A stretch of DNA of 21,896 nucleotides from a virus. Where the stretch lies: the IMG/VR virus record IMGVR_UViG_3300018933_000038, positions 1 through 21,896 of that record. One strand, 5' to 3'. Position 1 is the first letter of the stretch. Each line of letters begins with the position of its first letter. The notes under the pieces are model-generated. The model was not told where the DNA came from and ran no database searches. It saw nothing but the letters and a program-made list of their open reading frames with translations. The translations under genes were made by a program, and so were the position numbers. Positions 7,818 through 13,827 of this stretch are shown piece by piece.

Positions 7818-8056
7818 TGCTGGGGCCGGGGAACGCGGCCTCGTACGGGCTTGGCTGGACGGTCAAGCAGGTCACCATCCGAGAGCTCATCGCGGGCAAG
7901 AAGAAGGCGCTGTGCGTCGACACCGAGGGTCAGCGGATCGAGGTCACGACAGCGATTCAGCGCACCGGGATCGAGCTGGAGGTGGGGCAGCGGTGGCTCG
8001 TCGACCGCACGTACGGGCACTGGACCTTCGCCGCCAAGCTGGACCTGGGGACATGA
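7817..8056 (+). CDS. Small baseplate-associated protein (79 aa)
   Basis: ATG 7817 shares one base with the hub stop (TGATG), so translation is probably coupled. The protein has alternating short strands (V-T-I-R-E-L, A-L-C-V-D-T-E-G-Q-R-I-E-V, I-E-L-E-V-G-Q-R-W-L-V-D-R, W-T-F-A-A-K-L) and looks like a compact beta-barrel, possibly of OB type as seen in some baseplate spike bases. This is a fold guess from the strand pattern, not a recognised family. It is the last gene before the convergent ParA/partner cassette and is followed within four bases by a large palindrome. Confidence 0.65.
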   Translation: MLGPGNAASYGLGWTVKQVTIRELIAGKKKALCVDTEGQRIEVTTAIQRTGIELEVGQRWLVDRTYGHWTFAAKLDLGT

Positions 8057-8059
8057 GAA

Positions 8060-8103
8060 GGCGGCCCGGACCTGTGACATGCATGTCACAGGTCCGGGCC
8101 GCC
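8060..8103. repeat. 44-bp perfect palindrome containing copy 1 of the 20-bp palindromic site
   Basis: The left half runs GGCGGCCCGGACCTGTGACA then TG and the right half is its exact reverse complement. The core CTGTGACATGCATGTCACAG is at 8072-8091. It lies between two convergent genes, starting four bases after the tail gene stop at 8056. It could fold into a very stable hairpin on either strand and act as a bidirectional terminator. No T-run follows on the + strand, which is often the case in actinobacterial terminators. It could equally be a protein-binding site. Confidence 0.9.
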
Positions 8104-8109
8104 AGAAAA

Positions 8110-8129
8110 CTGTGACATGCATGTCACAG
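8110..8129. repeat. Copy 2 of the 20-bp palindrome CTGTGACATGCATGTCACAG
   Basis: This is a perfect palindrome identical to the core of the 8060-8103 palindrome, starting six bases after it and ending nine bases before the 3' end of the partner gene on the minus strand. Read on the minus strand it is followed directly by TTTTCT, so here it could also work as an intrinsic terminator for the ParA/partner operon. The right flank GGTCTG is shared with copy 3. Confidence 0.9.
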
Positions 8130-8138
8130 GTCTGAGGG

Positions 8139-9044
8139 TCAGCCCGCGAGCAGCCCTTCAGCCTCAGCCAGCCTCTTCTTCATGTCGTCGATGTACTCCT
8201 GCGCGGACTGCCTGTCGCCTGCCTTGACCAGCTCCTGAACGAGGCCCAGGTCGAGCTTTCCGGTGGCCCGAGCTTCCCTCAGGCGCTCGGCTACGGGGCG
8301 CGGCTGCCGCGCGGTGAGCTGCTTCGGCTCCTTCGCCGCCTGCTCGCTCGCGGCCATCAGGCGGCGCAAGTTCTTCACCGCCTCAACGGTCACCTCTCCG
8401 TTCGCAGCCAGCTCGTCGTACTTGGCTCGCAGGAGGTCAGGGTCGTTCTTGCCCAGCGAGTAGAGCTGGTCGACGAGGTTCTGAGCCAGCGGAGCAGTCA
8501 GTCGGTCCCCGAGCGCCGTGTAGACGACGTGGTGCTTGATCGCGCGGTAGTAGGTGTGCCGCTCGATGCCGATGGACTTGGCGAACTTCTCGACGGAGCT
8601 GTGGCCGCCCGCCCTGTAGCTGCCCTTGGCCTGCACCTCGGCGAGCCAGCGGCCGGTGAGGGTCCAGTAGTTCTTCTCTATCTCGGCGAACCCGCTGCCA
8701 GCCGCCTCACCGATCTTCTTGATCTGGCGTGCCGCGTGGGCGAGGTGCTGCAGATCGTCGGAGTCCTCCGGTGCGGGGACGTACTCGAAGGGGTCGTCAG
8801 GCTCCCGGGGCTGCACGACCCCTTCGATGGGGGCTGGGGCGGTCGGATGCGGCAGCGCCTGTGGCTGCTCGGCCGGAGCGTTTGCGGCAGCGGCGGCAGC
8901 GGCTTCAAGGGCGTCGTCCTCGCCTCGGCGGGCCGGAGCAATCTCGGTGGCCGTGGCCGCCTGTGTGGCTGCCAGGATGCGCCTCTCCCGCGCCGTCAGC
9001 GGCTTGTTGGCCTTCTTGGTGGTGGGGGCCTCAATGCGGGCCAT
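8139..9044 (-). CDS. Putative ParB-like DNA-binding partner of ParA
   Basis: This 301-residue protein is encoded directly downstream of a ParA-family ATPase, with the start sharing one base with the ParA stop (TGATG on the minus strand). Residues 1-40 are basic and include L-T-A-R-E-R-R-I-L, resembling the Arg/Lys-rich N-terminal tips with which known ParB proteins stimulate ParA. Residues about 41-95 are a flexible Ala/Pro/Glu linker. Residues about 100-235 are helical, with a possible helix-turn-helix at 149-172 (S-S-V-E-K-F-A-K-S-I-G-I-E-R-H-T-Y-Y-R-A) and a helical bundle after it. The C-terminus (about 280-300) could form a short coiled coil for dimerisation. I do not see the conserved box motifs of canonical ParB (ParB/Srx fold), so it would be a divergent centromere-binding protein or a transcriptional regulator. 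The nearby repeated palindromes are natural candidates for its binding sites. Confidence 0.65.
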   Translation of the reverse strand: MARIEAPTTKKANKPLTARERRILAATQAATATEIAPARRGEDDALEAAAAAAANAPAEQPQALPHPTAPAPIEGVVQPREPDDPFEYVPAPEDSDDLQHLAHAARQIKKIGEAAGSGFAEIEKNYWTLTGRWLAEVQAKGSYRAGGHSSVEKFAKSIGIERHTYYRAIKHHVVYTALGDRLTAPLAQNLVDQLYSLGKNDPDLLRAKYDELAANGEVTVEAVKNLRRLMAASEQAAKEPKQLTARQPRPVAERLREARATGKLDLGLVQELVKAGDRQSAQEYIDDMKKRLAEAEGLLAG

Positions 9045-9838
9045 CAGCTGACGACCTCCTTCACGGCGTGGCGGAACAGAAGACCCACCTCTTCGAGATG
9101 GGTGCGCTTCGGGGTCTCGTCCCAGGAGCGCGGGTACTCGGGAGAGTCGCTGATCTCGAACTCCTTACCCACGAAGGTGATGTCGATCTTGTCGCGGATG
9201 TCGTCGTCGATCTTCATGGCCATGATGGACTCGACAACGGGGCGGGCGTCGGCTGCCAGCGTGTTGCGGCCGGTGCACTTCACCATGCACACGAAGACCT
9301 TCAGGCGGTTCTCGTTCGCCTTGCCGCCGCGCGCAGCAGTCTTGGCTGTCGGCGCGATCCGGTTCCACTCGAAGCCGGAAGGCGCGAACGGGAGGAGCAC
9401 CATGTGTGCCGCCTGGCACAGCTCCCAGTACTCCTCCTTACCGGCGCCGCCGGAGTCGACGATGACGACGTCGTGCGTCTTGCGGCAGGCGTCGATGACG
9501 TCATCGAGGTCGGGGGCGTCCTCTTCCTGGTTCTTGCAGTCGTAGGTGACCAGGTCGAACGGAACCTTCTCCGGCCCTCCGGGGCGGGACTCCCTGACCT
9601 TGTACCAGTTGTCGACGCTCTGGCTGTTGTTGTCCGTGTCGATCACGACGACCTTGAGGCCGAGGATCAGGGACAGGTAGAGGGCGAGGAAAATGGTCAT
9701 CGTGGTCTTGCCGGTGCCGCCCTTGAGCATCCCGACACCGATGACCAAGCATCCGTTGTTGTCGATCCACGCGCGGATCTCGGCATGTGAGGCAAGCAGG
9801 CGCTTCATCTGCTGTCTGGGGAGCGTTGAAGTCTTCAC
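9044..9838 (-). CDS. parA: ParA-family partition ATPase
   Basis: This 264-residue protein has the deviant Walker A motif K-G-G-T-G-K-T-T at residues 39-46, with the signature lysine at its start, an A' motif V-V-V-I-D-T-D-N-N-S-Q-S (63-74) and a Walker B-like D-V-V-I-V-D-S-G-G (123-131). These define the ParA/MinD group of ATPases. ParA proteins bind DNA non-specifically in the ATP form and move or position partner-bound DNA. The protein lacks a long N-terminal DNA-binding domain, so it resembles the short type Ib ParA. The start is GTG 9838, preceded on the minus strand by AGGAGAGGA about five bases upstream; ATG at residue 11 is an alternative. The substrate tail past residue 130 is less typical (G-A-G-K-E-E-Y). 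It forms an operon with the downstream partner gene and is transcribed against the surrounding tail genes. Confidence 0.88.
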   Translation of the reverse strand: MKTSTLPRQQMKRLLASHAEIRAWIDNNGCLVIGVGMLKGGTGKTTMTIFLALYLSLILGLKVVVIDTDNNSQSVDNWYKVRESRPGGPEKVPFDLVTYDCKNQEEDAPDLDDVIDACRKTHDVVIVDSGGAGKEEYWELCQAAHMVLLPFAPSGFEWNRIAPTAKTAARGGKANENRLKVFVCMVKCTGRNTLAADARPVVESIMAMKIDDDIRDKIDITFVGKEFEISDSPEYPRSWDETPKRTHLEEVGLLFRHAVKEVVS

Positions 9839-9955
9839 TCCAGTCCTCTCCTAGGCGGGGTGTCGCACCACATCTTGCCGTACAGGCGCCCTGGCTATGG
9901 CCAGGAGCCGTGTTTCGGGCCCGTTTGGCCGCTCCCAAGAGGTGAGGAGGTGGCC
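9839..9955. promoter_or_regulatory. Divergent intergenic region between parA and the gp25-like gene
   Basis: This 117-base region must carry the start signals of the minus-strand ParA operon and possibly of the + strand gp25 gene. It contains a perfect hairpin CCTGGC-TATG-GCCAGG (9890-9905) and a palindrome CGGGCCCG (9916-9923). A weak + strand promoter candidate is TTGCCG (9875-9880) with TATGGC (9896-9901), but the spacer of 15 bases is short. None of the 20-bp palindromes occurs here, so if they are operators they do not act at this promoter directly. Confidence 0.45.
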
Positions 9956-10384
9956 ATGAAGACGCTGGCACTCGTCGGTGGAGACCTCGCGCTGGGTGAG
10001 GGCGGCTACCGGACGCTGACCGGCGCGGCGCGGATCCGGCAGGACCTGGCGCTCGCGCTGGCCGAGCCGTACGGGCACGACCCGTATCACCCGGAGTTCG
10101 GGTCGGTGCTGGCCTCGCATATCGGTGAGCCGCTGACGCCGGAGCTGGAGCTGCTGGTCCGCTCGGAGGTCGTGCGCGTCCTGCAGCAGTACGTGGATGC
10201 TCAGCAGGCGCAGATCGCCGCCGATGCGCTGTCCGGCTCACGGTCCCGGTTCAGCTTCCAGGACGTGGTGAAGTCGGTCCAGTCCATCACCACGGACATC
10301 CAGTACGACACGCTGAAGGTGACCATCGCACTGCGGACGCAGTCCGGGGCTGTGGTCCGGGTGCTCCGAACGGTGAGCACCTGA
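9956..10384 (+). CDS. gp25-like (GPW/gp25 family) baseplate wedge protein
   Basis: This 142-residue protein matches the GPW/gp25 family by length and by the region D-L-A-L-A-L-A-E-P-Y-G-H-D followed by P-Y-H-P-E-F-G-S-V-L-A-S-H-I-G-E-P-L-T (about residues 25-60). That pattern, a helix, a short loop and then PEFGS, is typical of the wedge proteins that join the sheath to the baseplate in contractile tails. The C-terminal half has alternating strands (T-T-D-I-Q-Y-D-T-L-K-V-T-I-A-L-R-T). ATG 9956 is chosen because GAGGAGG (9944-9950) lies five bases upstream; the longer frame from 9860 would give an atypical N-terminal extension and no binding site. In most contractile phages the gene is next to baseplate J, as here after a 248-base gap. 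Its presence is the main evidence that the tail is contractile, together with the J-like protein. Confidence 0.85.
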   Translation: MKTLALVGGDLALGEGGYRTLTGAARIRQDLALALAEPYGHDPYHPEFGSVLASHIGEPLTPELELLVRSEVVRVLQQYVDAQQAQIAADALSGSRSRFSFQDVVKSVQSITTDIQYDTLKVTIALRTQSGAVVRVLRTVST

Positions 10385-10386
10385 TT

Positions 10387-10406
10387 CTGTGACATGCATG
10401 TCACAG
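10387..10406. repeat. Copy 3 of the 20-bp palindrome CTGTGACATGCATGTCACAG
   Basis: This copy is identical to the other two and starts two bases after the gp25-like stop codon. The right flank GGTCTG equals that of copy 2, so copies 2 and 3 share 26 identical bases in that direction. No T-run follows on either strand, which argues against a simple intrinsic terminator at this copy. It is about 2.3 kb from copies 1 and 2, on the other side of the ParA/partner cassette. Confidence 0.9.
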
Positions 10407-10538
10407 GTCTGCTGGAGCGGTAGGGTCGGTGCCCACGGGCGACGCGCGTCCGTTTCGCGAGAAGGCCTCACCGCTCCAAGCCAGGGCCAACTGGGGAGCA
10501 CCGAGGCCAGCGCGGCCTTCAGGTAGCTCTTGGAGGCG

Positions 10539-10578
10539 GAAGGCGGGGTCCCTTGCCCGGGACGCCGCCTTCACTTTT
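10539..10578 (+). terminator. Candidate intrinsic terminator upstream of the baseplate J gene
   Basis: The arms GAAGGCGG (10539-10546) and CCGCCTTC (10565-10572) pair perfectly. After a single G/G mismatch an inner stem GTCCC (10548-10552) / GGGAC (10559-10563) closes a six-base loop TTGCCC. The hairpin is followed by ACTTTT. This is the best intrinsic terminator in the window. It would end transcripts coming through gp25, implying a separate promoter for the J gene, or act as an attenuator that is read through late in infection. Confidence 0.65.
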
Positions 10579-10632
10579 GCTGTGAGGCGCCTTCCTCTCG
10601 CCCTCAAGGGGTGACGAGAGGGAGGGTGCCGC

Positions 10633-12483
10633 ATGGCTGTTTCCAGGGAGGACATCGTCTCGCAGATGCGGGACGCTCTGCTGGTCTCTGACCCGGAGCT
10701 GGATACGTCCATCGGCACCCCAGCTCGGAAAATCCTGGACGCGGTGGCCGCGTCGCTGGCCGACGCGTACGTCGAGAATCACGTGCTGTCGTACGCCTAC
10801 GACATCGACTCCAAGACCGACGCCGACCTGGACTCGTTCTGCCAGCTGTTCGGCATCGCCCGGATCGCGGCCCGGCGCGCGGTCGGCACGGTGACGTTCT
10901 CCCGGACCGGCGACCTGACCGCCACCGTCTTCATCCCGGTCGGAACCGAAATCGCGTCCTCGGCCGACACTGCGATCGTGGTCACCACGGTCACCGGCGC
11001 GACGCTCATGCCGGGCGCCACGTCGGTCACGGTGCCGGTCCAGGCCGTGACGGCCGGACCGGAGGGCAACCTGGGCGCCGGTCAGGCCACCCTGATCACC
11101 TCCCCCATCCAGGGAGTCAACTCGGTGGTCAACACGGCCGCCTTGACCGGCGGCATGTCCCGAGAGACCGACTCGGAGCTGCGGGCCCGCTGGAAGTCCA
11201 CGGTTTTCCGGTCGCTGGCCGGGACGGAGCAGATGTACCGGGGCGTGGCTCTGGACGACGCCGACTGCTACGCGGTGTCCGTCGTCGGCTCATCGCGGAC
11301 CCGGTCGGAGATCCTGCAGGTTCCCGCGAGCGGCAACACGGTCTGCCAGATCGCGGACGCCCGCTACATCTACTCCTCGCCGGTCAAGGTGACGAAGGCC
11401 GACGGCACGCCGCTGGTCAAGGGCTACGACTACACCTGGATCCCGGCGAACCCGCCGCAGATCTCGTCGCTGTCGTCGGCGTTCCCGGCTGCGGGCCAGC
11501 TGCTGACGGTGGAGTACCAGTACCTGCCGACGGTCAGCCGCAACGACCCGGCGAACAACATCACCAACCGGGTGGATCTCTTCGTCGGCGGCACCCGTGC
11601 GCAGGCCGCGCAGGCCTCCCTGGTTTTCCGGCAGGCGAAGAAGTTCCAGACCGTGTCCACGCTGGACCTGTACACGGGGCACTGGCTGCGCGCGGATCAG
11701 ACCCGGCCGGAGGCGAACAACGTCTACGTGCCGCTGCCGTTCGGGCCGATCGTCACCGTGCCGTCCACGATCAAGATCGGGGCGACGACGTATGGCCTGG
11801 CGACGAAGACGAACGCGCTGGGCACGGTCGCCAACGGGGTGACGTACGCCTACCAGATCATCCACGAGGATACGGTGGACGGCTGGACGCCGAACAGCCG
11901 CTTCGGGCTGGAGTGGCACCGTAGCTACCTCCCGGCGGACGGGTCGGCATTCTCGGTCGGCGGCAACGGCGACTACACCTACAACGAGGTGCCCGCCTCG
12001 GTCCAGGACGCGGTCAACCGCTGGCGGTTGGCCGGGATCGACACTCAAGTCCACCAGGCCAAGCAGCGCTGGCTCCGCTTCGCCCTGGGCGTGATGTACA
12101 CCGCCAACTCAACCGGATCGGTTGACTCGGTCCAGGACGCCATCCGCAGCGCCTTGAGCGACTACCTGAACCGGATGGACTTCAACTCGAACGTGCAGAT
12201 CAGCGACATCTTGACCGTCATTCACCAGGTGCCCGGGGTGGACAACTGCCGCCTGCTGCACGGCGGCGACGTGACCGGCTACAGCCCGGCCAACCCGAAC
12301 GCGTCCATCGTGGGCATCCAGCAGATCGCGCCCGGCGCAGCCCCGAACTCCGCCGCGCTCTCCAGCTACGTCGAGGCCGCCACCGGCCGGGCAAAGGACA
12401 TCTACTTCCGTGACGACGAGCTGCCCGCCCTCGGCGGGGTGGTCTTCAAGACCCTCGCCCGCAACAGCTTCGGGGTGCTGTGA
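10633..12483 (+). CDS. Baseplate J-like protein
   Basis: This 616-residue protein carries the hallmarks of the baseplate J family: an N-terminal helical part with P-A-R-K-I-L-D-A-V-A, a central beta-domain with I-P-V-G-T-E-I-A-S (101-109) and A-G-P-E-G-N-L-G-A-G (141-150), and the signature L-T-G-G-M-S-R-E-T-D-S-E-L-R-A-R-W at about 171-187. J proteins form the outer wedge of contractile baseplates and link the wedge to the fibres. It is longer than many family members (about 300-450 residues), with an inserted beta-rich region at roughly 220-430 containing an Y-I-Y-S-S-P-V segment. The C-terminal V-P-G-V-D-N-C-R-L (about 533-541) also fits the family. ATG 10633 is preceded by GGGAGGG (10620-10626). 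The stop shares one base with the next start (TGATG), showing translational coupling. Confidence 0.88.
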   Translation: MAVSREDIVSQMRDALLVSDPELDTSIGTPARKILDAVAASLADAYVENHVLSYAYDIDSKTDADLDSFCQLFGIARIAARRAVGTVTFSRTGDLTATVFIPVGTEIASSADTAIVVTTVTGATLMPGATSVTVPVQAVTAGPEGNLGAGQATLITSPIQGVNSVVNTAALTGGMSRETDSELRARWKSTVFRSLAGTEQMYRGVALDDADCYAVSVVGSSRTRSEILQVPASGNTVCQIADARYIYSSPVKVTKADGTPLVKGYDYTWIPANPPQISSLSSAFPAAGQLLTVEYQYLPTVSRNDPANNITNRVDLFVGGTRAQAAQASLVFRQAKKFQTVSTLDLYTGHWLRADQTRPEANNVYVPLPFGPIVTVPSTIKIGATTYGLATKTNALGTVANGVTYAYQIIHEDTVDGWTPNSRFGLEWHRSYLPADGSAFSVGGNGDYTYNEVPASVQDAVNRWRLAGIDTQVHQAKQRWLRFALGVMYTANSTGSVDSVQDAIRSALSDYLNRMDFNSNVQISDILTVIHQVPGVDNCRLLHGGDVTGYSPANPNASIVGIQQIAPGAAPNSAALSSYVEAATGRAKDIYFRDDELPALGGVVFKTLARNSFGVL

Positions 12484-13814
12484 TGACGACACCGATCCAT
12501 CAGGGCAACGGCATCTACGGGACCGCCGTCATCCCCGGCGGCCTGATCCCCTTGCAGGCCGACATCACCGTTCCTCAGTCCACCTCGTTGGCCAGCGGCA
12601 CCGGCATGCTGGTCTCGGACGTGTCCGTCTCCGAGCAGATGCGGCACTTCCCCGAGGAGGTCTACGACCTTCGGCCTACCTCGCATCTGGTGCGGCTGAT
12701 GCAGGCGCTGCTCGGGGACTCCGGCGTTGGCCAGCTTCGCAAGCGGCTGTTGGTGGCCCAGCTCCAGAGCCTGTCTGCGGCCGGGGCGAGATTCTTTGAT
12801 CTCGACCGGTTCTACGGGGCGATCTTCAATGCCACCCGCAACGACGATGAGCAGCTGCCGATCAACCCCATGGAGACGGCGACCGCCACGGCGTCGGAGT
12901 GGGACTCGATCGAGGCGGCTGACGCCTCGTTCCGGGACCGGATGACCGCCCTGGCGAAGGCCGTCGCCATGGGTGGCACCGTGCCGGGCCTGCAGGCGGC
13001 CGCCGAGGCCATCACCGGCGTCGAGGTCGACGTCTACGAGTCCTGGGCACTGCTGGACGCTGCTGAAGACACGGAGGAGGCCGCGCACACCTGGGAGTGG
13101 ATGGAGGGCGGCGACTGGGCCGAGTACGAGGGCCAGATCTGGGGCGCCTTGGAGGGCACGCCGTTCTACGGCCGGTCCGGCTCCTTGACTCGCTCCGAGG
13201 TCCTGGTGCGGGTCAACCGCGACTACCCGGCCACGGCCGCCGGGCGGGCGCAGCAGACCAGCGACGAGTCTGCGCTGGTGCGGGTCCTGGAGCGGCTCAA
13301 GCCTGCGCACACCCTGCTCACGGTGGATACGCAGGGCACCTCGGCCCTGGTGGCCCGGGGTATTGCCGGGGTGCGCGCTGACAGCGAGAACTGGGAGGTC
13401 GTCCCGCAGGTCACCCCGAGCCGGGTGCCGACCAGCACGAACCCCTACCCCCTGTCGGTCATGCAGGAGCAGGACGGCCTGAGCCAGAGCGCTGCCCGCG
13501 TGCTGCCCCGGCCGCCGCTGACGACCCGGCTGGGGGATGAGTGGTCGTACGGCCAGCAGGTCCCCGTCTGCCGCTCCTACGCGGTCAACCCGGAGGACCC
13601 GGCCGACTTCACCACGCCCGGCGCTGTCCCGGATGCCGACCTTGACTCGCTTGACCAGACGGTTGTCTGGCGCGACGGCACCTCGACCGTCTACCGGGCC
13701 TCGCTCGGCGCGCTGGACCCGCTGCAGAGCCAGGCCGCGCGCGCGGGTGGCGACGGCGTCCTCATCGCCAACCCGTACAGCGGTGACCGCCGCACCGTCC
13801 TGACCACCGACTGA
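12483..13814 (+). CDS. Baseplate-to-fibre protein at the gpI position
   Basis: This 443-residue protein starts at ATG 12483, sharing one base with the J stop; a GTG one codon earlier is possible but unlikely. Its place between J and the large tail protein is that of gpI, which in P2-like phages joins the baseplate to fibres. The N-terminal half is helical with L-P-E-like spacing (M-R-H-F-P-E-E-V-Y-D-L, then L-L-G-D-S-G-V-G-Q-L-R-K-R-L) and a motif F-F-D-L-D-R-F-Y-G-A, which loosely resembles gpI-type proteins where a Gly-rich turn is followed by LDxxFG. The middle is acidic (W-E-W-M-E-G-G-D-W-A-E-Y-E). The C-terminal 150 residues look like extended strands. There is no signal peptide or membrane segment. 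Role assigned by context; the similarity to gpI is weak. Confidence 0.6.
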   Translation: MTTPIHQGNGIYGTAVIPGGLIPLQADITVPQSTSLASGTGMLVSDVSVSEQMRHFPEEVYDLRPTSHLVRLMQALLGDSGVGQLRKRLLVAQLQSLSAAGARFFDLDRFYGAIFNATRNDDEQLPINPMETATATASEWDSIEAADASFRDRMTALAKAVAMGGTVPGLQAAAEAITGVEVDVYESWALLDAAEDTEEAAHTWEWMEGGDWAEYEGQIWGALEGTPFYGRSGSLTRSEVLVRVNRDYPATAAGRAQQTSDESALVRVLERLKPAHTLLTVDTQGTSALVARGIAGVRADSENWEVVPQVTPSRVPTSTNPYPLSVMQEQDGLSQSAARVLPRPPLTTRLGDEWSYGQQVPVCRSYAVNPEDPADFTTPGAVPDADLDSLDQTVVWRDGTSTVYRASLGALDPLQSQAARAGGDGVLIANPYSGDRRTVLTTD

Positions 13815-13827
13815 GCAAGGGGCACCC

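Larger units (their letters stand above)
10385..10632 (+). promoter_or_regulatory. Untranslated leader region before the baseplate J gene
   Basis: This 248-base stretch holds no convincing gene. Besides palindrome copy 3 it contains a 9-base inverted repeat, TGGAGCGGT (10413-10421) and ACCGCTCCA (10470-10478), a terminator-like hairpin (10539-10578, listed separately), and a second inverted repeat CCTCTCG (10594-10600) / CGAGAGG (10615-10621). The last one touches the ribosome binding site GGGAGGG (10620-10626) before ATG 10633, so it could mask or expose translation of the baseplate J gene. A promoter may lie between the terminator-like hairpin and the gene, but I cannot point to one. Confidence 0.5.

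Noticed and set aside
8263-9790. Several + strand open frames opposite the ParA/partner genes, up to 353 codons
   Set aside because: They are antisense to genes with clear ParA motifs and coupled start/stop, and show no recognisable motif of their own.
9860-9955. N-terminal extension of the gp25-like protein from 9860
   Set aside because: The extension runs across the intergenic hairpins and the ribosome binding site GAGGAGG, and gp25 family proteins usually begin near the chosen ATG.
8060-10406. Palindromes as phage attachment or transposon ends
   Set aside because: No integrase, recombinase or transposase lies in the window, the sites are fully symmetric with three copies, and there is no target duplication.
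10413-10478. tRNA-like element: GGAGCGG followed by TA and ending CCGCTCCA
   Set aside because: The acceptor-like ends pair, but no T-arm with a TTC-loop in the right place and no proper anticodon arm can be formed. Treated as an inverted repeat.
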